Made by a program: the position numbers and the translations under genes | The notes under the pieces: generated by a model | Told to the model about the DNA's origin: nothing | Databases searched by the model: none | Seen by the model: the letters and a program-made list of their open reading frames with translations, nothing else | Shown: positions 39,923 to 50,653 of the stretch, piece by piece | How the letters are laid out: each line of letters opens with the position of its first letter | How positions within the stretch are numbered: position 1 is the stretch's first letter | Assembly: GCA_937920725.1 (NCBI GenBank) | Contig: CALEUW010000039.1 | Location: forward strand, 1-51,513 | Direction: 5' to 3' | DNA: 51,513 nucleotides | Origin: UMGS1601 sp900553335 | GTDB taxonomy: Bacteria; Bacillota; Clostridia; Oscillospirales; Ruminococcaceae

Positions 39923-42781
39923 TCAACTTTTAAACTTTGTTCTGATTTTTTCATACAACGCTCCGTTTTTATACTGCAAAACAAATATCACCGCACATAT
40001 CAAAAGACCTAGGACTGATATAAGTATTGCAAAAACAAAGTAGTCCGGCATAAACGTCATGCTTACCGTGTGTTCTCCCTCAGGAACTTCGATCGCTATA
40101 AGTGCACCGTCAACGGCTTTTTTAGGACTTACCGGTTTTCCGTCAACTTCTATTTTCCAGCCATCCTCATAAGGAATAGTCGTTAAAAGGACCTGACCTG
40201 CTTTTGCTGTTACCGTTCCTCTTAGACTTCTATCAGTATGTTCTGTTACATCAAGAGAATTTTCCTTAATAGTTTGTGCAGCAGTTTCAAAAGCATCTCT
40301 GTCGATAGTATAAAAGCACGGTGCTTTCCAATATGCCTCGGTAATCACAGTAATTCTTATTCTTATTTTGTCGCCCTTACTGTAATCTCCAAGAGAAAGT
40401 ATTCTGTAATCATCGCCCTCAAAGTACGAACCTGCAAAGTCCATAGCAGGTTCTCCTCCTGTTTGCTCTGCAGCCTCCATAAACTCGTCATCGTCATAAT
40501 ACCAAACATTGCATTTTCGCTCGTAATTCGTGGGAAGGTACATATAAAACGGTCCGTCCTCATTCATTGTCACAACATAGTCTATATGACACTCAGCAGC
40601 CTCATCAGCCGCATGAAAATACCGTGTAGTTCCGTCAGACATACTTTCAGCAGCCAGATTTTCAGTACCCGCTTCCTCAAAAGCTAACGGCACAAGATAT
40701 TCCTCTTTCTTATCTGTTACTGCACAAAGCAGATTATTCTGATTTTCAAAAACGTTATCGCTGAGAAGGCTGAGATTTAAAACCGATTCGTCTGCCATAT
40801 AAGCATATGACGACGCATACGGATTTTTATACACAGAAATCGTTCCCTTTGACATTGTATCAGACGAAGCGTCAACTACTTCATACTCATCCGTTTTCTG
40901 ATACAACGATGGCACATTCTTTATCTGAACGGGAGCAAATGAAGAAAATATATCATCGCTCTTTGACAAAAGATATTTAATATCAAAAAGCATATCGTTT
41001 ACATAAGTCGATCCGTTATATACAGTATAATTGCCGCCGTAGCCGTAGCCAAGCGCATGAAGCATGGTAAGCGCCGGTGTATTCATCGTAGAAGAGGAAT
41101 GAGAGATTCCTGCATACCCCATTCCCATAGGATCGCAAACGGTTCTCAAAAACGTTTTTTCCATTCGGTACAGTCCGCCGTCACCGTCCTGCACCCCGTC
41201 TACAACTCTTCTCATTTCCGTCATATAATCTTCGTATGAGGTGTAATTGCTATAGGCTACATCGTCATCTATCTTCTGAAGCGTGTCAAACGAAACAATT
41301 CCCATTTCAAGACACACTACTGCACAAAGAGCTATTTTCAGTCCGCTTTTGAGCTTGTTTGTTCCGGCTTTTTTAATACCGCTGACAAGCGCAAAATATA
41401 CAGCAACCGCTAAAAATGAAAACAAAATCCCGCCGGCTTTATTTACGGGTTCTCCCATTTCGTCCGTTCCGGAGGAATAGGTCGTAAAATAACTTAAACC
41501 TTGAGTTTCAGCAAATACGAGAAATGCAAATATTCCAACCAACGAACCTCCCAAAGCTTTATACGAAAATCCATCAGAGCTGTCAAATGTTCTCGCCGCA
41601 ATAAATATAAGCATAAATGACAAAACAAAAGAATAACGGTAGTTAAGCCAGTTAGGAGCTTGCATTCCATGCCAAAAAAGATCTATCGGCGCTATATACA
41701 TACTTATTATTACCGCCGCACAAACTAAGGTCGCAAGAGCCTTTTCCTTCCAGGCTATCTTTTTGTTTACATAGTAAACCGGAAGCATCAAGACAGTAAG
41801 AGTTCCCGAAAAGATCATCGGAAGCCCGTCAACATTTACCGTATCATATGTCATCGGGAAAAGCTTCGAGAAAAACTCCAAGAGTTCAAACTGCGTTCTG
41901 AACGAAAAATCTGCAACCGAAAACTCAAACTTTCCAAGAGATAAGCTTTTTACAACAGGAAGCAGCACGATCATAGCGCACATAATTGCAATAATTGTTC
42001 CGACAGCAAACTTTAAACACGAAACTACAATATCCGAAAAACGTATTTTTTTGTTTCTCAAAAACAAGTATGCAACAAAATATATTCCGGTAAATATTCC
42101 CACCATATACCCAATATAAAAATGCGCTGCAAACATAAGCGCCAAGGGGATTATAAAGTTTAAAAGCTTTCCCGTATCAACAAGCTTTGACACACCGTAA
42201 ATTATAAGCGGAAGATAAATAAGTCCATCGAGCCACATAGGATCCATAAGCTCAACTACCATATAGCTCATAAGCGCATAGCATGTTGAGAATATTACGA
42301 CCGTGGAATTTTTAGCGGAAAATGTTCGGCGGATAAAAAATGCAAACGTTACCGCAGCTGTTCCGATTTTCAAAAGCTGCATAAGCTCTATTGCGCCGCA
42401 CATCATCGTTCTTGGCAGCAGGCATATCACAAGCATAAAAGGACTTGCAAGATAATACCCGAATATTCCGAACATCTCGCCCGAAAGATTTCTGTTAAAG
42501 CTATATATAAAGCTTCCGTCGCCCCAAAACGCATCACGAAAAGCTTCGTAATAATATACATACTGACCGTTTAAATCAAGCACCAAAACAGAGTTTTCTC
42601 CAAACGGATGAACCTTAAAAAAGGCATAGACCACATACATTATCAGAAACGGAATCGCAAACACTAAAAAGTAAAGCCTTTTTTCGTATATTCGTCTTAA
42701 AATATTTCTATTCCTTTTAGACCCGAGCGTATTATCAGGCGGCAAAAGTATTTTGTTTAGTTTTGACAGGGAAGAATCCAT
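39923..42781 (-). CDS. YfhO-family membrane protein, 952 aa
   Basis: About 12 transmembrane helices in the first two thirds with the family start (NGQYVYYYEAFRDAFWGDGS, a GT-C-like catalytic loop), a large extracytoplasmic region and a last helix near the C terminus after LLTTIPYEDGWKIEVDGKPV, the hallmark YfhO tail. YfhO proteins add sugars to envelope polymers such as lipoteichoic acid from lipid-linked donors. It overlaps its upstream neighbour's end closely (3-nt gap to the GT2 gene), consistent with one pathway. Confidence 0.88.
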   Translation of the reverse strand: MDSSLSKLNKILLPPDNTLGSKRNRNILRRIYEKRLYFLVFAIPFLIMYVVYAFFKVHPFGENSVLVLDLNGQYVYYYEAFRDAFWGDGSFIYSFNRNLSGEMFGIFGYYLASPFMLVICLLPRTMMCGAIELMQLLKIGTAAVTFAFFIRRTFSAKNSTVVIFSTCYALMSYMVVELMDPMWLDGLIYLPLIIYGVSKLVDTGKLLNFIIPLALMFAAHFYIGYMVGIFTGIYFVAYLFLRNKKIRFSDIVVSCLKFAVGTIIAIMCAMIVLLPVVKSLSLGKFEFSVADFSFRTQFELLEFFSKLFPMTYDTVNVDGLPMIFSGTLTVLMLPVYYVNKKIAWKEKALATLVCAAVIISMYIAPIDLFWHGMQAPNWLNYRYSFVLSFMLIFIAARTFDSSDGFSYKALGGSLVGIFAFLVFAETQGLSYFTTYSSGTDEMGEPVNKAGGILFSFLAVAVYFALVSGIKKAGTNKLKSGLKIALCAVVCLEMGIVSFDTLQKIDDDVAYSNYTSYEDYMTEMRRVVDGVQDGDGGLYRMEKTFLRTVCDPMGMGYAGISHSSSTMNTPALTMLHALGYGYGGNYTVYNGSTYVNDMLFDIKYLLSKSDDIFSSFAPVQIKNVPSLYQKTDEYEVVDASSDTMSKGTISVYKNPYASSYAYMADESVLNLSLLSDNVFENQNNLLCAVTDKKEEYLVPLAFEEAGTENLAAESMSDGTTRYFHAADEAAECHIDYVVTMNEDGPFYMYLPTNYERKCNVWYYDDDEFMEAAEQTGGEPAMDFAGSYFEGDDYRILSLGDYSKGDKIRIRITVITEAYWKAPCFYTIDRDAFETAAQTIKENSLDVTEHTDRSLRGTVTAKAGQVLLTTIPYEDGWKIEVDGKPVSPKKAVDGALIAIEVPEGEHTVSMTFMPDYFVFAILISVLGLLICAVIFVLQYKNGALYEKIRTKFKS

Positions 42782-42784
42782 TTT

Positions 42785-43720
42785 CTAATCTCCATTTTTT
42801 TTGCTTTGAAGCCTATCTCTTATGATATATCTAGGCCGCTGTTTTATTTCCTCATATATTTTAGATAGATAATATCCGATTATACCTAAGCTTATCATAA
42901 TCATGCTTCCTATAAAAAGAATCAGCAAAATTACCGTTGTAAAACCTGTTGCAGATTGCCCTAAGATTTTCATTACAAGCGTTTGAATTCCAAGAATCAC
43001 GGCGCACAAAAGCGAAATAAAGCCTATCACAGTGACGATATGAAGCGGCGCTGAAGTGAATGAGGTAATAGAGTTGACCGCATATTTTATAAGGCTATTT
43101 ATACTCCATTTCGACTCACCGTCAAATCGCTCCTGAACCTCGAAATAAACAGTTTCGGTATTATATCCTACCCAGCTTGACATAGCCCTGAAAAATGTAA
43201 GTCTTTCAGGCATTTCATTTAGCTGATCAACAACTCTTCTATCTAAAAGTTTAAAATCAGATGCATCCTTCATCTGAAGCCCCGATGCTTTTTTTATAAG
43301 CTTGTAAAAAAGAAGAGAGAAGCATTTATAAACAGGATTTTCCCTTCCTCTGTCTGCCTTTTTCGCCTCAACTATATCAATTTCAGAGTTGTTTTTCCAG
43401 ATATTATACATCTCTACTATAGTTTTTGGCGGGTGCTGTAAATCACAGTCCATCAAAACGCAGGCATCTCCTTTTGCTTCCTTAAGGCCTGCAAAAATAG
43501 CGCTTTCTTTTCCGAAATTTCTTGAAAAATTTACAGCTACTATATTTTCCATTTTCTCAGTCAGCTCCCGAAGCTTGTCCCATGTTTTGTCTTTAGAACC
43601 ATCGTTGACAAAAACAAGCTCAAAGTCTATTTTGTTTTCCCTTAAAATTCCGCTGACAACATTTGCCGTATTTTCAATATTTCCCTCTTCATTATAGCTT
43701 GGAATTATAACTGACAGCAT
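42785..43720 (-). CDS. GT2 dolichol-phosphate-type glycosyltransferase, 311 aa
   Basis: Catalytic GT-A domain: VIIPSYNEEGNI, VFVNDGSKDKT and MDCDLQHPP (DxD). It then has DASDFKLLDRRVVDQL and two C-terminal helices (about 230-285), the GtrB/CsbB form that makes undecaprenyl-phosphate sugar donors. Sandwiched between YfhO-type enzymes, it probably supplies their lipid-linked sugar (compare csbB-yfhO of Bacillus). GGAGGG upstream. Confidence 0.92.
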   Translation of the reverse strand: MLSVIIPSYNEEGNIENTANVVSGILRENKIDFELVFVNDGSKDKTWDKLRELTEKMENIVAVNFSRNFGKESAIFAGLKEAKGDACVLMDCDLQHPPKTIVEMYNIWKNNSEIDIVEAKKADRGRENPVYKCFSLLFYKLIKKASGLQMKDASDFKLLDRRVVDQLNEMPERLTFFRAMSSWVGYNTETVYFEVQERFDGESKWSINSLIKYAVNSITSFTSAPLHIVTVIGFISLLCAVILGIQTLVMKILGQSATGFTTVILLILFIGSMIMISLGIIGYYLSKIYEEIKQRPRYIIRDRLQSKKNGD

Positions 43721-43737
43721 TTTAAGCCCTCCGAAAA

Positions 43738-44268
43738 TTATTTTAAATCCACTTTGTTTTGAATCTTTCTTAAAAAAATCAAGAATAAAACCTGTGCGAA
43801 CAACAGCATCATTACAATAGCCTGGGTAATCGCCACAGAAGCACTTTCAGGCAGCATATGCTCTATAAGCCCTGCATAAATAAAATACACCGCCTCAAGC
43901 GTCAAAAATATAAGCCAAATCTTTTTAGCTGTGTAATAGTATGTTTTGTCCGTCAATTGATCTTTAATATTTGAAAAGCAGAATAAGACAACCGTCATCG
44001 TTAAAAGCTTTAATACCCCATATGCAAAAGAAAATACCGATCCGACGGCTGCAGGCAAAAACGCCGAAACCTCATAAGGCAAGCTTAAAACAAGCATAAC
44101 GATCTGTACTGCCTTTGCAAGAGTCGCACATTTTATTAAATCTGACATTTTAAACGTTGCCAAAAGTATAAATACCCATCCTAAAAAATCCGGCAGAATA
44201 TCTATCTCATACAACGTGACGTTTATGTCAAACATCAGAAAAATAAAAGAAGCAAACATTAATCCCAT
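43738..44268 (-). CDS. Membrane protein, 176 aa
   Basis: Five predicted helices (MFASFIFLMFDINVTLYEID start; LPDFLGWVFILLATFKMSDL). No recognised family. Weak ribosome site (GGTGATTG). It is 17 nt before the GT2 gene and probably the first gene of that operon. Confidence 0.65.
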   Translation of the reverse strand: MGLMFASFIFLMFDINVTLYEIDILPDFLGWVFILLATFKMSDLIKCATLAKAVQIVMLVLSLPYEVSAFLPAAVGSVFSFAYGVLKLLTMTVVLFCFSNIKDQLTDKTYYYTAKKIWLIFLTLEAVYFIYAGLIEHMLPESASVAITQAIVMMLLFAQVLFLIFLRKIQNKVDLK

Positions 44269-44381
44269 TCAATCACCGCTTTTAACTTCTGTTTTACATG
44301 CCAAACTGCTCGGCAAGTATACTAAACAAATTATACTCTATTTATTTTTTATTGTCAATTTCTGATTTTAAGAATGCAAAA

Positions 44382-44409
44382 AGAGCGGAGATTCCTTTCT
44401 CCGCCCTCT
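44382..44409 (-). terminator. Terminator of the second YfhO gene
   Basis: AGAGCGGAGA (44382-44391) pairs with TCTCCGC-CTCT (44398-44409), then TTTTTG on the minus strand. Confidence 0.8.
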
Positions 44410-44419
44410 AACATTATTT

Positions 44420-47400
44420 TTATTTTTTCTTCTTTGAAATCTTACCTGCAAATTCGCTTATTTCTGTTTCAATGTTTTCGCTTTTCTTAACTGCCTCACG
44501 CTCTTCAGGCATAAGTACAGCTTCATACACCGCTTTTGAAGATTTCATTCTTTTTCTGTTGTAAAAAATTATAAAAACAAATACCGCAAGACACACAATG
44601 CTTATAATCACTCCGGGAATAAATCCCTCCGGTGAATATTTAAGTTCTATCGTATGGCTTCCCTTTTTAAGCTCAACTCCAAGCATACTTCCCTTATGAG
44701 TCTTATTTCCATCAGAGTCAGTATAGGTGTTGCTGCAAACCTCCACAGCTTCCTGCTTTTTGCCGTCAACATATACGCTCCAGCCCTTTTCGTAAGGAAT
44801 AGACGTGTACATGATTCCGTCTATAGCTGAATCTATACTTCCCTTTATTTCAGTATCTCTTACGCTGTCAATATCAAGCGTTCCGTTTGATTTAAGCTTT
44901 TCGATTCCTGCGTCAAACACTTCACTGTCAAGCCTGTAAACACAGCTCATAAATGAGCTTTTTGATACCAGCTTCGCTTTCGTTGTTCCTGTAATCGTAA
45001 CCGTATCGCCGACATTTAAATACCCTATCTGACAAGCATAAGGCATTGTAGACTTCAAGGTAAGAGTCTGTGACTGGTTCTCGGGATTTGTCGAGGTTAT
45101 CGTTATAGACTCAATCTCATTAAACTTAAACGCTCCGTAATACTGCCCTGCCTGCGTAACCGTATACTGAAGCGACAATGTTGAGTTCTGATTATTAGTT
45201 TGAGTACTGCCAACTAACGATACATCAGTAAGCCTTACGCCGAAGCCGTCTATAATAAGTCCGGAGTTTAAAATATCATCAGTTATATCTATAGGGAATT
45301 GAATTGATTTTCCCTCTACAAATTCAAATCCGTTTATTGTACGGCGGTTATCCTGATTATTCTTGCTGTAAAACTCAATATTAGCGCCGTCTGCCCAAAG
45401 TGACTTGTCATTCATATATTCAAAAGTAACCTGAATCTTTTTGCCTGACGCATTTTTAAGCTTGTCTGGAGTTATTTCATAAACAGTTCCTGCCTTTACT
45501 CCGCCAACGTCACTATCACTGTCGTTAAGAGGCATAGCTTTGCTCAAAAGAGAAACTCCTTTATTTGCACTAAGCGGCTCAAAGGCGTGAAATCCCGTGT
45601 TGTTCTCTTTACTTGTAACCTCGCAGTTTATACAGCCATCTGTTGATGTCATTGGCGCATAGTAAAACAGAGGATCTTCACTTTCCGTCATCGCCTTAAA
45701 CAGTTGATTCTGATAATAAAACGGTATCGTCGAAACAACATCCATATCGGCAATGTTATCGCTCGACATAAATCCCAGCGGAAGGTATGCCTGATTTTCA
45801 TAAATCTTTACTCCGCCTTGGGTATCAACCAGCTTGTTATACTTAGTATCAAGAAGATCTCCGGTTTTTGCAATAGTATATTTTAAATTTAAAACTGCAT
45901 TTGTAAACGGTGTTGTTGCCGCATAATAATATCTGTTTCCTGCCTGAGAAGCCAAAATTCCCAAATTACGCATATACTGTGAGATTTCACAGTTTATCAT
46001 AGAGGAAAACATAGATATTCCTCTATACTGATAAAGCGCCGGATCATTTATGGTATAAGATTTTGACATCTCTAATCTGTAAAAATCATCATCTCCCGAC
46101 TCGTATTTGTCTAAAAGCTTCTGAACATTTTCCCCATTTGAATAATATGTGGAATAAGAAGATGTTCCTACTGCTGTAGTTCCTGCCGTAACGTTTGCAT
46201 TAAGTTCAAAAAGCATTGGGAAAATCATTATAAACGCTATTGCCTTGGTATTTAAAAGCCTGAACGCAACAAGCACTAGACATACCATATATCCAATGCC
46301 TAAGTACAGATTACTATTAAAGGCATCATTCTCCATTCCCGACAGCTTTGCAATCCACAAAAGCAATGCTAGAATTACCGCACCTCCGACAATCATTATC
46401 CAGTGCGACCGATCAAGCTGCGTAAACGCTCTGTAGCCTATCGCCAAAACCGCAAACACAAATAGGAAAGAAAATCTGAATGGGATCATATTAGTAAAAT
46501 GGAAACCGTTCCATATATAATCCAACACATTATAGTTACAGCTTAATATTAAAAATCCGATAATTACTATATATACTGCCTTTTCTCTTATAGAAATCTT
46601 GTTGCAAAGAATCATAACTCCGAGCATTATAAGCGCCAAAAGTCCGCTGTAAAGATTCGGAAGTCCTTCCTTGTGAGAAGGGGTGCCAAACGCCAAAGAG
46701 TTTGCTATTACGTTTGTAAAGGTATCATAAAATTTAAATGTATCGGGGAATGTGGAGCTTGCCGAATAAGCGTGCTGCAAAGCGATATATGCCGGCAAAA
46801 CCAAAACCGCCGTCATACCAAGTGCAATTACAGTAAACAAAGCAATTTGACCAAATCTCTTTAAGAACATTTTGAAGCTCGGACGAAGAATAACGTTTAC
46901 AGCAAAAAACATTATTGCAACAAATACGCAGACAAAAAATCCAACATAGAAATTCGAGAAAAACGCAAGTGCCAATGCAATAACATATGTTTTATATCTT
47001 CCCTCTCTTACGAGAGCATATGTTCCCAAAAACACAAGAGGCGCTAAAGCTACTGTATCGAGCCACATTACGTTCCAATAATATCCCATCATATACGCTG
47101 AAAGCGCATAAGGAATCGCAAACAAAACGATAGAGAAATCATTTCTTTTAAACACACCGCGCAAAAACAGCGACATGAACATTCCGGCACAGCCTATCTT
47201 TATGCAAACGAAAAGCGCCAAAAACTCACGCAAATGTTCACTTGGGAGAAAAACCGTTAGAAAGTTCAGAGGACTTGCTGTATAATATGACATAGTCGCT
47301 AAAAAGTTGCTTCCCAATCCGCTTCTCAATGTATATAAAAGTGAGCCGCCGTTTTGAAGCTTATCCTGCATTTCCTGCAAAAACGGGAAATACTGATGCC

Positions 47401-47647
47401 AGCAGTCAACAACTAACATCTGATTATCGCCGTCCGAAGAAAAGCCGACTATCCCCTGTGCCGCAAAAGCAAGCGCCATCATAACAAACGGAATTGCAAA
47501 CGACAATACTATGAAGAAATAGTTGCCGGCGATTCTTACTCCCTTTTTATTTAAAATATTCTTAGCAAATTTAGGCATTTTAAGATCTGACTCGCCATCA
47601 TCGTGACGTTCAAAAAAGCCCTTGTTTTTCTTTTTAACGCTGTCCAA
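44420..47647 (-). CDS. YfhO-family membrane protein, 1075 aa
   Basis: Same architecture as the 39923 protein: NQMLVVDCWHQYFPFLQEMQ loop after the first helix, about 12 helices, long extracytoplasmic beta-rich insert (about 590-950), VYVDGKKQEAVEV tail and a final helix. Paralogue pairs suggest two different acceptor or sugar specificities. TTG start at 47647 behind AAGGGCG is preferred; a TTG 33 nt further upstream (47680) is the alternative. Confidence 0.87.
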   Translation of the reverse strand: MDSVKKKNKGFFERHDDGESDLKMPKFAKNILNKKGVRIAGNYFFIVLSFAIPFVMMALAFAAQGIVGFSSDGDNQMLVVDCWHQYFPFLQEMQDKLQNGGSLLYTLRSGLGSNFLATMSYYTASPLNFLTVFLPSEHLREFLALFVCIKIGCAGMFMSLFLRGVFKRNDFSIVLFAIPYALSAYMMGYYWNVMWLDTVALAPLVFLGTYALVREGRYKTYVIALALAFFSNFYVGFFVCVFVAIMFFAVNVILRPSFKMFLKRFGQIALFTVIALGMTAVLVLPAYIALQHAYSASSTFPDTFKFYDTFTNVIANSLAFGTPSHKEGLPNLYSGLLALIMLGVMILCNKISIREKAVYIVIIGFLILSCNYNVLDYIWNGFHFTNMIPFRFSFLFVFAVLAIGYRAFTQLDRSHWIMIVGGAVILALLLWIAKLSGMENDAFNSNLYLGIGYMVCLVLVAFRLLNTKAIAFIMIFPMLFELNANVTAGTTAVGTSSYSTYYSNGENVQKLLDKYESGDDDFYRLEMSKSYTINDPALYQYRGISMFSSMINCEISQYMRNLGILASQAGNRYYYAATTPFTNAVLNLKYTIAKTGDLLDTKYNKLVDTQGGVKIYENQAYLPLGFMSSDNIADMDVVSTIPFYYQNQLFKAMTESEDPLFYYAPMTSTDGCINCEVTSKENNTGFHAFEPLSANKGVSLLSKAMPLNDSDSDVGGVKAGTVYEITPDKLKNASGKKIQVTFEYMNDKSLWADGANIEFYSKNNQDNRRTINGFEFVEGKSIQFPIDITDDILNSGLIIDGFGVRLTDVSLVGSTQTNNQNSTLSLQYTVTQAGQYYGAFKFNEIESITITSTNPENQSQTLTLKSTMPYACQIGYLNVGDTVTITGTTKAKLVSKSSFMSCVYRLDSEVFDAGIEKLKSNGTLDIDSVRDTEIKGSIDSAIDGIMYTSIPYEKGWSVYVDGKKQEAVEVCSNTYTDSDGNKTHKGSMLGVELKKGSHTIELKYSPEGFIPGVIISIVCLAVFVFIIFYNRKRMKSSKAVYEAVLMPEEREAVKKSENIETEISEFAGKISKKKK

Positions 47648-47839
47648 AACTTCATCGCCCTTCGTGATTAATCTTTGCAAATAAATCTCTAAACAAGAGA
47701 TAAGACAAGTATATCACAAAGCTTGAAAAAAGTAAATGCTTTTGACCGTTCTTATTGGTATGAAATGTATTAAATAATCAGAAAATAAATATTTCCGACT
47801 TTATACTGAGAATATATTTTTAAGGTGATCATCTCACGC

Positions 47840-50470
47840 TCATTTTATTTTGTCCACGGCTGCAAATATAAACGCAGGCGCACACGAAAAGATTATACAT
47901 ATTACAAGCTGAGTTGCGTTAAGAGAGAATGTGTTAAACACAACCGACAAGAATGGTACAGTTATGCACAAAATAAGCACCAAAAACGAGATAACTCCAG
48001 ATATAATCAAAAATGGGTTGTTTAAAAACTTAACTTGAAAAACTGACTTTGTTTCCGATTTGCATTCAAATGAGTGTATTAGCTGTGACAGCACAAGAGT
48101 AAAAAGAGCTGCTGTTCTTGCAATATCAACGCTTCCGGAAAGCTTTAGAACTGATGTAAACGCACCGAGCGTACAAAGTCCGATAAATATTCCCCTGAAT
48201 ATGATCTTGCTTAAAAGTCCGTCCGAGAAAAAGTTATTTTCATTTCTCGGCTTTTGTTTCATGACCTCATCTTCTGTAGGCTCAAGTCCCAGAGCGATCG
48301 CAGGTAAGCCGTCTGTTGCAAGATTTACCAAAAGTATTTGCGTAGGAAGCAAAACAGGCGGAAGTCCTATTAAAATTCCGAACAGCATCGTTACTACCTC
48401 TCCGATATTACAGGAAATAAGATATCTTACGAACTTTCTTATATTTGTGTATATACCTCTGCCCTCTTTAACTGCGTCTACTATTGTTTCAAAATTATCG
48501 TCAAGTAATATCAGATCTGCGGCTTCTTTTGTTACGTCCGTTCCGTTTTCTCCCATAGCAATTCCTATCGTAGCTTCTTTTACAGCCGGAGCGTCATTAA
48601 CTCCGTCACCTGTCATAGCAACATTTTCTCCTACGCTCTTAAGCGACTTTACTATTCTCAACTTATGCTCCGGCGTGACTCTTGCAAAAACAGTCTTGCT
48701 TTCAAGAACATCCATCAATTCATCATCACTCAGCTTATCAATCTCATCTCCCGTTATTGCTTCGCTCTCATGCTTTAAGATCCCTGCCGACCTCGCAACC
48801 TCACAGGCTGTAAGCTTGTGATCACCCGTAAGCATCAAAACTCTTATTCCGCCACGCTTGCAAAGAGATACCGCCGACGGGATGTTTTCCCTTAAATTGT
48901 CAAGCATTCCGACTGTTCCCAGAAAAATAATATCCTTACCGAGAGCCTTTGAAAAAGCAAGCACTCTCATTCCTCTTTTAGCCATTTCTTCGCCCTTTGA
49001 AAGAATTTCCTTTTTCATCTGCATTGTAAGCGGAACTAGTTCATAACCGTCATAAACCTTTGTACAAAGCGCTAAAACCACTTCAATAGATCCTTTCGTA
49101 AAGGCAAACTGTCCTTCTTCATTTTCTGCAAAAACCGTCATCATTCTCGTCTTTGCGTCAAACGGTATTTCGTTTATACGCTTATAGTCTATCGTTTCCT
49201 TGTATATTCCTGCTTTCGCAGCCATTATCAAAAGAGCGGATTCTGCGCTGTCGCCGCTTGCATTCCAAACTCTTGCGCTCTTATCACGGTTTCGCTCCTT
49301 AGCGACTGCAGCTCTGGCTATAGACGCATTGTTACAAACAACAGCGCAGTCCAAAAGATATGCCAGGTCAGGCTTTTTTTCAAGTCTTACTTTCTTGCCG
49401 TCACTCGTTATTTCTCCTGACTGAGAATACCCCGTACCGGAAACCTTATATTCGTTTTTATAAGTAGAAATCTCCGTAACCGTCATTTTATTCTCGGTAA
49501 GCGTTCCCGTTTTATCTGTGCATATCACCGTTGCCGAACCAAGCGTTTCAACCGAATGAAGCTTATTTACTATCGCTCCTTTTTTCAGTATTCTCCTGAC
49601 CGCAAGCGCCAAAGCAATAGTTACCGTTGCGGGAAGGCCCTCCGGTATCGCCGCAATGGCTACGGTAAGACCTGTCATAAGCATCGAAAAAGGATCTTCT
49701 CCTCTTATGATTCCGGCAGCAGCTACCAAAACACACGCCGCCATACAAATAATAGCCAAGGTTTTTCCTAAGCTCTGAAGACGCTTTTGAAGGGGCGTTT
49801 TTTCCTCTTCAATATTTTCTATCATTCGGCTCAGCTTTCCGGTCTGAGTCTGCTTTCCTATCGAAACTGTTTTACATACAGCGTTTCCCCTTGTAACAAT
49901 ACACCCCATATATACCATGTACGGAAGATTTAGGCTGTCGGTATCAGGTTCGTTTTCATATTCTCTTTTAATGACTGACGAGGACTCTCCCGTCAGTATA
50001 GACTCATCGCAAAACAGGGAGTTTGCTGACAGCACTACCGCATCGGCAGGTACTTTATCTCCCTCCTCAATTTTAAATACATCGCCTTTGACAATATTTT
50101 CGGCATCTATTGTTTTTATAACTCCGTCCCTAAAAACACGGGCCTTCGGAGCTGTCATTTTGTTCAGCGCCGCTAAGGTCCTCTCAGTCCGAAATTCCTG
50201 AACGAACCCCAAAACTGCATTGAGCATTACTATTATTATTATAGTAAGAGCGTCATACACCTCGCCCAGTACAATAGATATAAGCGTTGCACAAAGCAGC
50301 ACAATCACCAAAAAATCCTTAAACTGATTCGAGAAAATTTTAAGCGCTGAGCTTTTTGATTTTGACGCAATCAGATTCTTGCCTTCCTTTTGTCTTACGT
50401 TTGCTTCCTCTTCGGATAAGCCTATGTAATCAGTATCAGTTGCAGCTTCCTTATTTAAAATTTCCAGCAT
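47840..50470 (-). CDS. Calcium-transporting P-type ATPase (PacL/PMCA-like), 876 aa
   Basis: ATG 8 nt after GGAGG; an upstream in-frame extension lacks a ribosome site. All catalytic motifs are intact: TGES (160-163), PEGLP (276-280), DKTGT (319-323), later KGSIEVVL, TGDH and GDGVNDAPA. Ten helices with the metal-binding IAAIPEGLP (M4) and NIGEVV...NLATDGLPA (M6) patterns of P2A/P2B calcium pumps. It exports Ca2+ (possibly Mn2+). Promoter and palindromic operators lie at 50654-50705 beside a divergent XRE repressor, so expression is likely controlled by it. Confidence 0.93.
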   Translation of the reverse strand: MLEILNKEAATDTDYIGLSEEEANVRQKEGKNLIASKSKSSALKIFSNQFKDFLVIVLLCATLISIVLGEVYDALTIIIIVMLNAVLGFVQEFRTERTLAALNKMTAPKARVFRDGVIKTIDAENIVKGDVFKIEEGDKVPADAVVLSANSLFCDESILTGESSSVIKREYENEPDTDSLNLPYMVYMGCIVTRGNAVCKTVSIGKQTQTGKLSRMIENIEEEKTPLQKRLQSLGKTLAIICMAACVLVAAAGIIRGEDPFSMLMTGLTVAIAAIPEGLPATVTIALALAVRRILKKGAIVNKLHSVETLGSATVICTDKTGTLTENKMTVTEISTYKNEYKVSGTGYSQSGEITSDGKKVRLEKKPDLAYLLDCAVVCNNASIARAAVAKERNRDKSARVWNASGDSAESALLIMAAKAGIYKETIDYKRINEIPFDAKTRMMTVFAENEEGQFAFTKGSIEVVLALCTKVYDGYELVPLTMQMKKEILSKGEEMAKRGMRVLAFSKALGKDIIFLGTVGMLDNLRENIPSAVSLCKRGGIRVLMLTGDHKLTACEVARSAGILKHESEAITGDEIDKLSDDELMDVLESKTVFARVTPEHKLRIVKSLKSVGENVAMTGDGVNDAPAVKEATIGIAMGENGTDVTKEAADLILLDDNFETIVDAVKEGRGIYTNIRKFVRYLISCNIGEVVTMLFGILIGLPPVLLPTQILLVNLATDGLPAIALGLEPTEDEVMKQKPRNENNFFSDGLLSKIIFRGIFIGLCTLGAFTSVLKLSGSVDIARTAALFTLVLSQLIHSFECKSETKSVFQVKFLNNPFLIISGVISFLVLILCITVPFLSVVFNTFSLNATQLVICIIFSCAPAFIFAAVDKIK

Positions 50471-50567
50471 TGTTTTGTCCTCCGAATAATCACTTTGTCC
50501 TTTAATGATTATTCGCCGTTTTATACGGTTATGACTTGTACGAGTAATAAAATGCTTTGTGAAGCGC

Positions 50568-50646
50568 AAAAATCCCCACCGAGAAATCTCAGCAGGGATT
50601 TTTTTAATAGATTTACCTTAAAAGGTGGTGTCATTTAGGTAAATCT
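50568..50646 (-). promoter_or_regulatory. Structured leader of the calcium ATPase mRNA
   Basis: The roughly 200-nt leader contains AGATTTACCT/AGGTAAATCT (50609-50618 with 50637-50646) and then AAAAATCCC/GGGATTTTT (50568-50607) followed by T's, resembling a terminator ahead of the coding region. This order suggests attenuation; no known Mn2+ (yybP-ykoY) or other riboswitch core was recognised. Confidence 0.4.
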
Positions 50647-50653
50647 TCCTCGT

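Noticed and set aside
48060..48821. Plus-strand 253-codon open frame
   Set aside because: Antisense shadow of the calcium ATPase gene, which has all motifs and a clear ribosome site.
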